From the NCBI RefSeq assembly GCF_014643635.1, contig NZ_BMJV01000006.1:186001-250000 (forward strand): a stretch of DNA of 64,000 nucleotides. Reading direction: 5' to 3'. Shown piece after piece: positions 17,508 through 30,239 of the stretch; position 1 is the stretch's first letter, and the number at the start of each line of letters is the position of its first letter. This DNA is from Salipiger pallidus. GTDB taxonomy: Bacteria > Pseudomonadota > Alphaproteobacteria > Rhodobacterales > Rhodobacteraceae. The position numbers and the translations under genes are program-made. The notes beneath the pieces were generated by a model. The model did not search any database, was not told the origin of the DNA, and worked only from the letters and a program-made list of their open reading frames with translations.

Positions 17508-18869
17508 ATGACGAAAGACCAGTGGGGCGCGTTGCAGGGTGAACTGAGCGACACGATCGGGGAAAACAACTACAAGACCTGGATCGAACCCATAGACTTT
17601 CATGGAATGGAGCCGGGCGGCGTTGCCGTCTTCAACGTTCCTACGAACTTTTTTGGCAGCTACGTGTCGCAGAATTATGGGGATATTCTGCTGGCCAAGC
17701 TTTCGCTTTTCGGAAACGAGGTGCGCCGCCTGAAATTTCAGGTCGCCAATGTCGACAACCGCCCGGCTCAGGCTCCCCGCCCGCAGCCCACGGCCGCTTC
17801 GACCCCGGCACCTCAGCAGGCCGATGTGCTGCCCGGCGCACCGCTGGACGGGCGGTTCACCTTTGACAGCTTCATCGTCGGCAAGCCGAACGAGCTGGCC
17901 CATGCCGCGGCCCGCCGCGTGGCCGAGGGCGGTGTGGTGACCTTCAACCCGCTGTTCCTTTACGGCGGCGTGGGCCTCGGCAAGACGCACCTCATGCACG
18001 CCATCGCATGGGAGCTGTCGCGCTCGCGCCCGGATCTCAACGTGCTCTACCTTTCGGCAGAGCAGTTCATGTACCGCTTCGTGCAGGCGCTGCGCGAACG
18101 CCGGATGATGGACTTCAAGGAGCTCTTCCGGTCGGTCGACGTTCTGATGGTCGATGACGTGCAGTTCATCGCGGGCAAGGATTCCACGCAGGAGGAATTC
18201 TTCCACACGTTCAACGCGCTGGTGGATCAGAACAAGCAGATCATCATCTCGGCCGACCGCGCGCCGGATGAGATCAAGGATCTCGAGAACCGCATCCGGT
18301 CGCGCCTGCAGTCGGGCCTCGTGGTCGACCTGCACCCGACGGACTACGAACTGCGCCTCGGCATCCTTCAGGCCAAGCTGCAGACCTACCGCGAACAATA
18401 CCCGACGCTGGAAATCGGCGAAGGTATCCTCGAGTTCCTGGCGCACCGGATCTCGACCAACGTGCGCGTGCTCGAAGGGGCGCTGACCCGCCTCTTCGCC
18501 TTTGCCTCGCTGGTGGGACAGCCGATCACGATGGAGCTGACGCAGGATTGCCTGGCGGACGTCCTGCGGGCCTCGGATCGCAAGATCTCGATCGACGAGA
18601 TCCAGCGCCGCGTGGCCGAGCATTACCACATCCGCCTTTCGGACCTCATCGGGCCAAAGCGCGTGCGCAACTTTGCCCGTCCGCGCCAGGTGGCGATGTA
18701 TCTGTGCAAGCAGTTGACCGCCCGGTCCCTGCCCGAGATCGGCCGCCGCTTTGGCGGGCGTGATCACACCACCGTCATGCACGGGGTAAAGCGGATCGAA
18801 GAGCTGCGCAGCCAGGACAGCCAGATCGCCGATGACGTGGAATTGCTCCGCCGGTCGCTTGAGGCCTGA
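17508..18869 (+). CDS. dnaA: Chromosomal replication initiator DnaA
   Basis: A 453-residue AAA+ initiator that opens the chromosome origin. Domain I (about residues 1-80) contains the region around NYKTWIEPI, followed by a proline/alanine-rich linker. The Walker A loop GGVGLGKTH is near residue 153, Walker B is VLMVDDVQF, sensor motifs include NRIRSRLQSGLVVDL, and the C-terminal DNA-binding domain ends with the signature GGRDHTTVMHGVKRIEEL. The start at 17508 (MTKDQWGALQ) has GGAG 9 bases upstream; the frame is open further upstream but without family similarity. dnaN follows after 158 bases. Confidence 0.98.
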   Translation: MTKDQWGALQGELSDTIGENNYKTWIEPIDFHGMEPGGVAVFNVPTNFFGSYVSQNYGDILLAKLSLFGNEVRRLKFQVANVDNRPAQAPRPQPTAASTPAPQQADVLPGAPLDGRFTFDSFIVGKPNELAHAAARRVAEGGVVTFNPLFLYGGVGLGKTHLMHAIAWELSRSRPDLNVLYLSAEQFMYRFVQALRERRMMDFKELFRSVDVLMVDDVQFIAGKDSTQEEFFHTFNALVDQNKQIIISADRAPDEIKDLENRIRSRLQSGLVVDLHPTDYELRLGILQAKLQTYREQYPTLEIGEGILEFLAHRISTNVRVLEGALTRLFAFASLVGQPITMELTQDCLADVLRASDRKISIDEIQRRVAEHYHIRLSDLIGPKRVRNFARPRQVAMYLCKQLTARSLPEIGRRFGGRDHTTVMHGVKRIEELRSQDSQIADDVELLRRSLEA

Positions 18870-19027
18870 GTTGTCGGCACCACAATTCTTGACGGGGCTG
18901 CCTTCGGGTGGCCCCGTGGCCTTGACGCCACAGCGAAACAGTCGGATCAATCACGCAACACAAAGGCTTGAGAGCGGCCGTCGTCAGGCGCTAACCTGCG
19001 TCTCCGGTCAGCGGAAGAGGTGAGGGA

Positions 19028-20146
19028 ATGAAGGTCAGCATCGAACGGGCAACACTGCTCAAGGCAGTGAGCCAGGCGCAATCCGTGGTCGAGCGCCGCA
19101 ATACCATCCCGATCCTCGCCAACGTGCTTATCGAAGCCGACGGCGACACGGTCACGTTCCGCGCGACGGACCTCGATATCGAGGTGCTCGACCGCGCGCC
19201 TGCCATGGTCGAACGCGCCGGGGCCACGACCGTTTCGGCGGTCACCCTGCACGAGATCGTCCGAAAGCTGCCTGACGGTGCCATGGTGCAGCTGGCCGAG
19301 GACGGCGCGGCGGGTCGCCTGACCGTTGCGGCGGGCCGGTCGAACTTCAACCTCGCGACGCTGCCGAAGGAAGACTTCCCGGTCATGGCGTCGTCGGAAT
19401 ACACGACGAACTTCTCGGCCAAGGCCGAGGTGCTGCGCCGGCTCTTCGACAAGTCGAAATTCGCCATTTCCACTGAGGAAACCCGTTATTACCTCAACGG
19501 CGTCTACATGCACCTTGCGGACAGCGAAGAGGGGCGCGCCTTGCGCTGCGTTGCCACCGACGGTCACCGCCTGGCCCGCATCGACGCACCGCTGCCCGAC
19601 AGCGCCGAGGGCATGCCCGGCGTGATCGTGCCACGCAAGACCGTGGGCGAGCTGCGCAAGCTGCTCGACGAGGACGACATGGACATCAATGTGTCGGTGT
19701 CGGAAACCAAGGTTCGCTTTGCCACGCCGAACATCACCCTGACCTCCAAGGTCATCGACGGCACCTTCCCGGACTATTCGCGTGTGATCCCCATGGGCAA
19801 CACCCGCCGCCTCGAGGTGGACGCCAGCGAATTCGCCAAGGCGGTGGACCGGGTCGCCACCGTATCCTCGGAACGCTCGCGCGCGGTGAAGCTGCAGCTT
19901 GATGAAGACCGGCTGGTCCTGTCCGTGAACGCCCCCGACAGCGGCGCCGCGGAAGAAGAGCTTGCCGTGGCCTACGGTGACGAACCGCTCGAGATCGGCT
20001 TCAACGCCAAGTACCTGCTCGAGATCGCATCTCAGGTGGATCGCGAGAACGCGGTGTTCATGTTCAACTCCTCGGGCGATCCGACCCTGATGCGTGAAGG
20101 CTCCGACACCTCCGCCGTCTACGTCGTGATGCCCATGCGGGTGTGA
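19028..20146 (+). CDS. dnaN: DNA polymerase III beta subunit (sliding clamp)
   Basis: A 372-residue processivity clamp that encircles DNA and tethers polymerase III and other factors. The N-terminus MKVSIERATLLKAVSQAQSVVERRNTIPILANVLIEA is diagnostic, the domain I-II signatures RATDLDIEVLD and ATDGHRLARID are present, and the end SAVYVVMPMRV is the conserved clamp C-terminus. The start is preceded by GAGGTGAGGGA. It stands between dnaA and recF; a terminator separates it from recF. Confidence 0.98.
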   Translation: MKVSIERATLLKAVSQAQSVVERRNTIPILANVLIEADGDTVTFRATDLDIEVLDRAPAMVERAGATTVSAVTLHEIVRKLPDGAMVQLAEDGAAGRLTVAAGRSNFNLATLPKEDFPVMASSEYTTNFSAKAEVLRRLFDKSKFAISTEETRYYLNGVYMHLADSEEGRALRCVATDGHRLARIDAPLPDSAEGMPGVIVPRKTVGELRKLLDEDDMDINVSVSETKVRFATPNITLTSKVIDGTFPDYSRVIPMGNTRRLEVDASEFAKAVDRVATVSSERSRAVKLQLDEDRLVLSVNAPDSGAAEEELAVAYGDEPLEIGFNAKYLLEIASQVDRENAVFMFNSSGDPTLMREGSDTSAVYVVMPMRV

Positions 20147-20194
20147 CGGTCCAAGGTGAGGGCGGCCTCGCGCCAGACAGTTTCGCAACGTGAA

Positions 20195-20221
20195 GAAGGC
20201 CGGGGCTCGTTCCCGGCCTTC
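20195..20221 (+). terminator. Stem-loop after dnaN
   Basis: GAAGGCCGGG and CCCGGCCTTC arms (10 bases, perfect) with a seven-base loop, followed by GTC. No T-tract, but position and stability fit a dnaN terminator or attenuator before recF. Confidence 0.65.
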
Positions 20222-20274
20222 GTCATGCACAAACCCCTCGAATTCCCTGCCGTTCGTCGCTAGGCCAAGTCCTC

Positions 20275-23869
<3,595 letters not shown>

Positions 23870-24070
23870 ACGGCTGTAGGCGGGACCGTTGCGCGATCTG
23901 CAGAACCACAGGGCAAGCAGAAGCGCCTCCAGGGCCGTGCGCATCATGAACTTCCTCGTGAGAGGGCCCTTCAGCTTCAGCGCCAGAGAGGCTGACCCTC
24001 AGGCATAGGTAGTCGATGTGGACATCCGGGTGACCCCGTTCTGCAGTGGTTCCCGGGATGGAACTGCTGG

Positions 24071-24816
24071 TTAGATTGCCCGGCGCAGCTCTCTTGCGGC
24101 GGCGCTTACCTCGGGCGACACGGGGTCGCGCGGATGGCTCAGCGTCAGTGGAACGATGTCCTTCATGCGCCCGAGGCGCGAGTGCAGGACTACGAGTTCG
24201 TCGGCGAGGAACGCGGCCTCTTCAATGTCATGGGTCACGAAGACGACAGTCACCGCGCGTTCGGGGGCAATGCGGACAACCTCGCTTGCATCTGGCTGCC
24301 GATCGACGGGTCGAGCTTGGAAAACGGCCTGTCCACCAGCAGGGTCTGCGGCTCAGGGGCAAGGCTGCGGGCCAACGCCACGCGGCTGCGCATGCCGCCC
24401 GACAGCTCGTGCGGGAAGGCATCGGCGAACTCGGCAAGCCCCATGAGGTCGAGCATCGCGCGCACCCGGCTGTCCTGTTCGGTGCGGGGCAGGCCCAGCG
24501 TCTCGATCCCGAAGCGGACGTTGGCCGCGGCGGAGCGCCAAGGCAGCAGCCGATCATTCTGGAACATGTAGGACATGGGCGCATGGGGCCGGTCGGGGCG
24601 CTGCTCCCTGCCAGAGACAAGCACCTGGCCCGCGTCGCTCGGGATCAGCCCGGCAATGATGTTGAGCAGGGTACTCCTGCACGACCCGGAGGCCCCGACG
24701 ATGGCGACGGACTGGCCGGAGCCGACGACGAAGCGGATGTTCGACAGCACGTGAAGCAGCTCGTTGTCGCGCCGGGCGATCTACTTGCTGACGCCGGCGA
24801 TGTCGATCCGGCTCAT
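24071..24816 (-). pseudogene. Degenerate ABC transporter ATPase (SsuB/TauB type)
   Basis: Remnant of a nitrate/sulfonate/taurine-type ATPase. Reading from the ATG at 24816, codon 12 is TAG (24781-24783). The frame continues through a damaged Walker A (GASGSCRSTLL, lysine replaced by arginine), an intact signature LSGGMRSRVALA and a damaged Walker B (LLVDRPFSKLD, catalytic glutamate replaced). It then shifts frame near 24250-24270, close to a run of five G, after which VVFVTHDIEEAAFLADELVVL supplies the H-loop part to the stop at 24071. Nonsense codon, frameshift and two lost catalytic residues together make it a pseudogene. The ATG overlaps the stop of the GntR remnant, showing the former operon. 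No permease or binding protein is next to it. Confidence 0.85.
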
Positions 24817-25526
24817 GTGTCCGCCCCCTTCACCACGTTGGCGAGGTTGAGCGCGTCCGCGAGGCCGCTGGCCTTCAGCGAGGCATTGACCGTGGCAAGG
24901 ACATCCTGCCGGAACACTTCCACGTGGCGCAGCGCGACCTCTTCGGCCTTCACGCTGTCGCTGGTCTTCATGGCAACGATCAGTTCCACGTGGCCGCCCT
25001 CAATGTTGGACCGCGTGCCGGGGTCGCCAAAGCCGAGCGACACGAGGCGGCCCATCTCGCCTTAGATCTCGTCAAGGCGGTGCAAAGCTGGCCGTTGCCG
25101 GCACCTGCCGTGATGGTCATGTGGAATCCGCGGTTGCCCCCGAGGACGTAGTCGATCTGGTCCCCGATATCTTGGGACGGATGGTTGCGGCACATCTCTT
25201 CAAAATGTTCGAGCCGCGCGATATCGCAGCCGCCGGTCTCAGCGGCAAGGCGGGCAGCAAGCGGCTCTAGCTGAAGACGCGAGGCGAACAGCTCTTCTAC
25301 GTCCTTCAGGGTCACCGACACGACTCGATAGCCCTGCCGGGGGAAGGGCCTGCACCAGTCCGCTTGCCGCGAGCTGTTGCAGCGCCACGCGGCAGGTCGT
25401 CTTGCCAAGGTCGAACTTTGCCAGGACCTCGGGTTCGCTGAGCGTCGAGCCGGGTCGGGCGCAGCACGAGATGATTTCGCGGCGAAGGGTTTTGAAGGCG
25501 GCATCTCCCTTGGGAGCCGTTGGCAT
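24813..25526 (-). pseudogene. Degenerate GntR/FadR-type regulator
   Basis: Remnant of a GntR-family repressor with FCD-type effector domain. The winged-helix part starts at 25526 (MPTAPKGDAAFKTLRREIIS) after a good GGAGAGG site. A frameshift lies at a run of five C/G (25339-25343) just after SGLVQALP; deleting one base would restore RQGYRVVSVTLKDVEELF. The effector domain then reads ASRLQLEPLAARLAAETGG to NGQL, shifts frame again near 25080, meets TAA at 25062-25064, and ends VKGADT. At least two frameshifts and one stop are needed to explain it. It once controlled the overlapping ABC ATPase gene. Confidence 0.8.
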
Positions 25527-25891
25527 CTTCGTCACCTCTCCGGTCGTGGCGTCTCTCCTGAGCTTCTCTTGAGTGTCTGTGAGTAGCCTACGGTTGGCAT
25601 TCAAAGCATCCCAAGGAGAATGTGTCTTTGTTGGAGTATCTTTGCCTTTCTCTGTCTTTTGCTGAACTCAGTGATACGCAGCCAGGCGGAGTCACAGGTT
25701 CAACCGGGGAGGGCCGCCGGTTGGCGATGACATCAACGCATCGTCGGGCCTGCCCCAAAGGAGACTCCGACGAGGTCAACCGCACGGCTCCGCCTGATTC
25801 CCATGACCCCGGATTCGCTCTGTCCTCATCTGGGACGGCCCGCTCACTCTCGAAGCGCCCGACCCTGGACATGCGAAGGCCCGCCCCGCTG
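25527..25891. other. 365-base gap without recognisable gene
   Basis: Lies between the decayed GntR gene and the fliI stop. It holds the former upstream region of the GntR gene. No conserved protein, repeat or convincing promoter is seen. Confidence 0.5.
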
Positions 25892-27256
25892 TCACCTTTG
25901 GCGCTGCACCTTTTGCCGTTGTGCCGGAAGGCCCTTGGCCCCGGAACGGCGCAGTATGAGACGCAGACGGTTGAACGCCGCGCTCGCACCGGCGGGCGAG
26001 ATTTCTCCGACGAAGCCGTCGAGGTCCGGCCAGGCCCGGATGGCCTGATCAAGCACGGGATCTTCGCCTTCGCGGTACAGGCCTGCGCGTATCATCGTTT
26101 CTGATCTCGCATAGGCACCAAGAAGCTGTCGCGTCTGAAGCAGAACCTCGTTCTCCTCCTCGGTTGCGGCCTCGGGCAGGCTGCGGGACACGGATCGCAG
26201 CACATCGATCGCCGGGAATCGACCCCGTTCCGCGATATCGCGGCTGAGCACCACGTGTCCGTCGAGGACGCCGCGCAGGATATCGGCGATTGGCTCGTCC
26301 ATGTCCGAGCCCGCGACAAGAACGCTGAACACCGCGGTGATGTCTCCCGAGCCCGGCAGGCCGGGCCCGGCGCGTTCGGCAAGCCGCATGATCTGGTGCG
26401 CGGTCGAGGCGGGAAAGCCTCTTAGTGCAGGCATCTCGCCGGCAGCGACGGCCACCTCGCGGTGGGCCTCCGCAAAGCGTGTGATCGAGTCGGCCAGGAA
26501 CAAGACATGTCGTCCCTGGTCCCGGAAATGTTCGGCAATCGTCATGGCCGCAAGGGGGCACCGGCGGCGTTCCAGCGGTGAGCGGTCGGAGGTGGCGGCA
26601 ACGACCACGGCGCGTGACATGCCTTCACGTCCCAGTACAGTGTGGACGAAATCATGTACCTCGCGCCCGCGCTCTCCGACCAGCGCGAGCACCACCACAT
26701 CGGCGGACATGCCGCGCGCAAGCTGCGCCAGCAGTCGCGATTTACCCACGCCGGAGCCTGCGAAGAGGCCGACACGCTGGCCACGGACCACGGGCAGCAG
26801 CGTGTCGAAGGCAGCAAGCCCGGTTTCCAGCCGCTGTCCCAGTCCTCTGCGCTGCGCGGCAGGAGGGGGGCTCGTCCGGAAAGGGCGTCGATGCGGGCCC
26901 GGGCTGAGCGGGATCTCGTCCAGAGGCTTGCCATAGGAATCGATCACCCGACCGATCCAGCCATCGGATGGCGCGAGGGTCGGGGCGCCCAGCACCGCGA
27001 CCCGGTCGCCCTGCGCCACGCCTTCAGCGCCTTCGTCGGGGAGCATCGCCACCAGGTCCTCTCGGATGCGCAAAAGCTCTCCGTCCAGCGTGTCGCCTGC
27101 CCGGTAGAGCCGCATGCGATCCCCGATGCAGGCAGTATGGGCAAGACCCTTCACCCACACCACCGTTCCGTCCACCGACCGTACGCGCCCGACCGCGCGC
27201 ACCGGTTGGATCTGCGATAGCCGCGAGCGCAGCCCAGTGATGTCGCCTTCGTCCAT
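25892..27256 (-). CDS. fliI: Flagellar export ATPase FliI
   Basis: A 454-residue ATPase that drives export of flagellar subunits. It has the beta-barrel N-terminus, Walker A in GLFAGSGVGKSRLLAQLARG (about residue 170), ALVGERGREVHDF, Walker B LFLADSITRFAEAHREV and the F1-like GSITAVFSVLVAGSDMDEP-type region (here GDITAVFSV), all typical of FliI/type III ATPases. It is divergent from flgB with an 86-base gap that presumably holds both promoters. No fliJ is seen behind it; the genes after it are remnants. Confidence 0.96.
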   Translation of the reverse strand: MDEGDITGLRSRLSQIQPVRAVGRVRSVDGTVVWVKGLAHTACIGDRMRLYRAGDTLDGELLRIREDLVAMLPDEGAEGVAQGDRVAVLGAPTLAPSDGWIGRVIDSYGKPLDEIPLSPGPHRRPFRTSPPPAAQRRGLGQRLETGLAAFDTLLPVVRGQRVGLFAGSGVGKSRLLAQLARGMSADVVVLALVGERGREVHDFVHTVLGREGMSRAVVVAATSDRSPLERRRCPLAAMTIAEHFRDQGRHVLFLADSITRFAEAHREVAVAAGEMPALRGFPASTAHQIMRLAERAGPGLPGSGDITAVFSVLVAGSDMDEPIADILRGVLDGHVVLSRDIAERGRFPAIDVLRSVSRSLPEAATEEENEVLLQTRQLLGAYARSETMIRAGLYREGEDPVLDQAIRAWPDLDGFVGEISPAGASAAFNRLRLILRRSGAKGLPAQRQKVQRQR

Positions 27257-27304
27257 GCGGTCGCCCCGTTCAGTACGTTCAAACCATTTCTAAAGGAATC
27301 ACCG

Positions 27305-27319
27305 TTAAGCCTTGATTGA
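27305..27319 (+). promoter_or_regulatory. Possible CtrA site before flgB
   Basis: TTAA, exactly seven bases, then TTGA: one mismatch from the CtrA consensus TTAA-N7-TTAA. It lies 24 bases before the flgB start in the fliI/flgB gap. CtrA controls flagellar genes in Rhodobacteraceae (established for relatives); that it acts here is inference. Confidence 0.4.
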
Positions 27320-27342
27320 AGCCAATCGAGGGAGAAGCCCCG

Positions 27343-27720
27343 ATGTTCCAGAACTTGGACGTTTTCAGAAATGCCATGAACCTCGCCCGCCACGCGGGCC
27401 TTCAGCAGGCCGTGAGTTCTCAGAATATCGCGAATGCCGATACGCCGGGTTATCACGCGCTCGAAATTCCGGATTTCGCGGAAACGCTGAAGGGCGAGAT
27501 GATGACCCAGAAGGCGACGCGACCCGGCCACCTCAACGGTCGTATCGCCGATCCGCTCCCGAGCCCCAGTGAACGCCGCGACAGCGTCGATCCGAACGGG
27601 AACGCCGTCTCTCTTGAGACGGAGATGGTGGAGGCGGTCAATGCATCGCGGGCACACAACCGTGCGCTCAGCATCTACCGGTCCAATCTCAACATCCTGC
27701 GCGCCAGCCTTGGCCGCTGA
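27343..27720 (+). CDS. flgB: Flagellar basal-body rod protein FlgB
   Basis: A 125-residue proximal rod protein. The family motif SSQNIANADTPGYHALEIPDF near the N-terminus and the C-terminal amphipathic ENRALSIYRSNLNILRASLG-type helix (here HNRALSIY) identify it. The start at 27343 (MFQNLDVFRNAM) follows GAGGGAGAA; an in-frame ATG nine codons upstream is less likely. First gene of the flgBC-fliEQ-flgFGAH-fliL operon. Confidence 0.96.
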   Translation: MFQNLDVFRNAMNLARHAGLQQAVSSQNIANADTPGYHALEIPDFAETLKGEMMTQKATRPGHLNGRIADPLPSPSERRDSVDPNGNAVSLETEMVEAVNASRAHNRALSIYRSNLNILRASLGR

Positions 27721-27737
27721 TCAAGGGGAGCAATGCC

Positions 27738-28130
27738 ATGAGCGCCTTTTCCGAAAGCCTATCCGTCGCTGCGAGCGGTCTGCGTGCCCAGGCCAGCCGC
27801 TTGCGGGTCGTGTCCGAGAATATCGCGAACGTCGACACGCCCGGCTATCACCGCAAGACCATCCCGTTCGAGACAAGGGGCACCGGCTCCGACGCGGTGC
27901 AGCGGGTCGAGGCCGGCCAGGCCACGCTCGATCGCAGTGACCTTGCCCAGATCTACGACCCCCAGCACCCGCTCGCCAACGAGAACGGTGTCTACGAGGG
28001 CAGCAACGTCGATCTCATCATCGAACTGGCCGACGCCCGAGAAGCACAGCGCAGCTACGAGGCCAATCTCAAGATGTTCGAACAGACCCGGCAGATGTCC
28101 AGCAACCTCATGGACGTATTGCGCCGATAA
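27738..28130 (+). CDS. flgC: Flagellar basal-body rod protein FlgC
   Basis: A 130-residue rod protein with the N-terminal flagellar rod motif SGLRAQASRLRVVSENIANVDTPGYHRK and the C-terminal LADAREAQRSYEANLKMFEQTRQM. Both are standard in FlgC. It starts 17 bases after flgB, with AAGGGGAG as ribosome site. Confidence 0.96.
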   Translation: MSAFSESLSVAASGLRAQASRLRVVSENIANVDTPGYHRKTIPFETRGTGSDAVQRVEAGQATLDRSDLAQIYDPQHPLANENGVYEGSNVDLIIELADAREAQRSYEANLKMFEQTRQMSSNLMDVLRR

Positions 28131-28162
28131 CCTCGCACACCACAGCGTGAAAGGAGACCAGA

Positions 28163-28453
28163 ATGGACGTCCGATCGCTTTTTGCCGCACAGAAATACGC
28201 GGCACAGCGCCCCGCCACCGATCCCCAACCGGGGACAGGGGATATACAGCAGAAGTTCATCGAAGCTGCGGGGGATTTCATCTCCACGCTTCAGGATACC
28301 GAGGAGACCGCCGCCAAGGCGATGGTCGGCGATGCGGATCCCCATGCGCTTGTTCAGGCGCTGTCGCAGTCCGAGCTGGCGGTCGAAACCGTGGTTGCCG
28401 TGCGCAACAAGGTGGTTGAGGCCTACCAGGAAATCCTGCGGATGCCGGTATGA
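28163..28453 (+). CDS. fliE: Flagellar hook-basal body protein FliE
   Basis: A 96-residue protein joining the MS ring to the rod. The C-terminal half contains VQALSQSELAVETVVAVRNKVVEAYQEILRMPV, the conserved FliE core. AAAGGAG precedes the ATG. Three bases separate it from fliQ, indicating cotranscription. Confidence 0.95.
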   Translation: MDVRSLFAAQKYAAQRPATDPQPGTGDIQQKFIEAAGDFISTLQDTEETAAKAMVGDADPHALVQALSQSELAVETVVAVRNKVVEAYQEILRMPV

Positions 28454-28456
28454 GCC

Positions 28457-28726
28457 ATGCTGACCGAAGCAATCTTCTACGACACGCTCCGGCAGGGGCT
28501 GTGGATCGCCACGATTACGTCGGTACCCATCCTGACCGCGGCGCTGGTCGCGGGCATCGGCGTGGGACTCTTTCAGGCGCTGACCTCGATCCAGGAAATG
28601 ACCCTGACCTTCGTGCCGAAGCTGCTCGCCATCGTTGCGGTGTTCTGGATGTCCATGAGCTTCATGACCGAAACGCTCGTCTCGTTCTTTCAGGATCGGA
28701 TCATTCCGATGGTCACCGGAGGCTGA
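28457..28726 (+). CDS. fliQ: Flagellar export gate protein FliQ
   Basis: An 89-residue inner-membrane protein of the type III export gate. Two membrane helices are clear (about residues 15-40 and 52-75), with VGLFQALTSIQEMTLTFVPKLLA between and within them, the FliQ hallmark. Its partners fliP and fliR are not in this window. flgF starts one base after its stop. Confidence 0.96.
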   Translation: MLTEAIFYDTLRQGLWIATITSVPILTAALVAGIGVGLFQALTSIQEMTLTFVPKLLAIVAVFWMSMSFMTETLVSFFQDRIIPMVTGG

Positions 28727-28727
28727 C

Positions 28728-29441
28728 ATGAGCATCACTGACTATACTACATTGTCGCGCCAGCAGGGCCTCACCCGCGAGATGCAGATGATCGCGAACA
28801 ACATCGCGAACGCCGCCACCAGCGGTTATCGCCAGCAGGGGGTCGTGTTCTCGGAATACATACGCCAGACCGATGAGGCGGGCAGCGTTGCGATGTCCGC
28901 GGCCCATGTGCGGCAGACGTCCTATGCACAGGGCACAGTGACCCGCACTGGCGATCCGTTCGATCTGGCAATCGAGGGGGACGGCTTCTTTCTTGTGCAG
29001 GCGCCCCAGGGGGAACGCCTGACCCGCGCCGGCGCCTTCGCGGTCAGCGCCGCCGGCGAGCTGGTGACACCCGATGGCTACACCGTGCTCGACGCCGGAG
29101 GGGCGCCGGTGTTTGTCCCGTCCGGCTCGGGCGAGATCGCCGTGGCGCAGGACGGGACCATCAGCGCCGATGGGGCGCCCGTGGGACAGGTCGGCGTGGT
29201 TCAGCCATTCGACCAGGCATCCTTGATCCGTGAGGGGGGCGTGTTGTTCCGAGCGGATGACGGCTTTGAACCCGTTCCTGATCCCAAGGTGCTTCAGGGC
29301 TTCGTCGAAAGCTCCAACGTCAACCCGATCCTGCAGATTGCGCGGATGATCGAAGTGCAGCGCGCCTACGAAGCGGGCCAGAACTTCCTTCAGCGCGAGG
29401 ACGAACGCGTCCGTGACACCATCAAAGCCATGATCAAGTAA
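28728..29441 (+). CDS. flgF: Flagellar basal-body rod protein FlgF
   Basis: A 237-residue proximal rod protein. N-terminal ANNIANAATSGYRQQGVVFSEY and C-terminal MIEVQRAYEAGQNFLQREDERV are the rod/hook family ends; FDLAIEGDGFFLVQ and LTRAGAFAVSAAGELVTPDGY in the middle are typical of FlgF/FlgG. It precedes flgG by 12 bases. Confidence 0.95.
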   Translation: MSITDYTTLSRQQGLTREMQMIANNIANAATSGYRQQGVVFSEYIRQTDEAGSVAMSAAHVRQTSYAQGTVTRTGDPFDLAIEGDGFFLVQAPQGERLTRAGAFAVSAAGELVTPDGYTVLDAGGAPVFVPSGSGEIAVAQDGTISADGAPVGQVGVVQPFDQASLIREGGVLFRADDGFEPVPDPKVLQGFVESSNVNPILQIARMIEVQRAYEAGQNFLQREDERVRDTIKAMIK

Positions 29442-29453
29442 GAGGAGCAGGCC

Positions 29454-30239
29454 ATGCGCGCCCTCAAGATTGCCGCGACCGGAATGAGCGCCCAGCAGAT
29501 GCGGGTCGAGGTCATTTCCCAGAACCTCTCGAATATGAGCACGACGGGCTACAATGCGCGCCGGGCCGAGTTTGCCGACCTTCACTATCAACAGGTGGCG
29601 CGCGCCGGGGCGATCAACGCCTCCGACGGCACCATGTTGCCCACCGGCGTCCAACTGGGGATGGGCGTGCGACCGTCAGCGGTCACGATGAAGCTGGCAC
29701 AGGGGGCGTTGTCCGCGACAGGCGGTGATCTCGATATCGCAATCGAAGGGAAGGGATACCTCGAGGTCACGCTGCCGAACGGGCAGGCCGCCTATACCCG
29801 CGACGGGGCGTTGAAGCGTGACGGAGAGGGGCTCATCGTGACGAACGACGGTCTGGCCGTGTCTCCAGACATCACCATTCCCGATGATGCCATCAGCATT
29901 TCCATCAACCGCTCCGGGGAGGTCTATGCCTACTTTGATGACGCGGTCGGGGCGCAGCTGCTGGGGCAGCTGACCATGACTGGGTTCACGAACCCCAAGG
30001 GACTTGAGGCGATAGGCTCGAACTTGTTCACCGAAACCGAAGCTTCCGGCCCCGCGGTCCAGAGTACTGCCGGGCAGGATGGGCTGGGGACCCTGCGGCA
30101 GGGCTACCTCGAGGATAGCTCTGTCGATGCGGTCTACGAGATCACCGAACTGATCGAGGCGCAGCGGGGATACGAGCTTAACTCAAAGGTGATTTCCGCC
30201 GCGGATCAGATGCTTGGCGCGACCGTACAGGTGCGCTGA
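29454..30239 (+). CDS. flgG: Flagellar distal rod protein FlgG
   Basis: A 261-residue distal rod protein. It begins MRALKIAATGMSAQQMRVEVISQNLSNMSTTGYNARRAEF and ends ELIEAQRGYELNSKVISAADQMLG, both diagnostic of FlgG. DLDIAIEGKGYLEV and AYTRDGALKRDGEG form the core. GAGGAG precedes the start, and its TGA shares one base with the flgA ATG. Confidence 0.97.
   Translation: MRALKIAATGMSAQQMRVEVISQNLSNMSTTGYNARRAEFADLHYQQVARAGAINASDGTMLPTGVQLGMGVRPSAVTMKLAQGALSATGGDLDIAIEGKGYLEVTLPNGQAAYTRDGALKRDGEGLIVTNDGLAVSPDITIPDDAISISINRSGEVYAYFDDAVGAQLLGQLTMTGFTNPKGLEAIGSNLFTETEASGPAVQSTAGQDGLGTLRQGYLEDSSVDAVYEITELIEAQRGYELNSKVISAADQMLGATVQVR

Noticed and set aside
24071-24816. Functional ABC ATPase
   Set aside because: In-frame TAG at codon 12, a frameshift, and loss of the Walker A lysine and Walker B glutamate.
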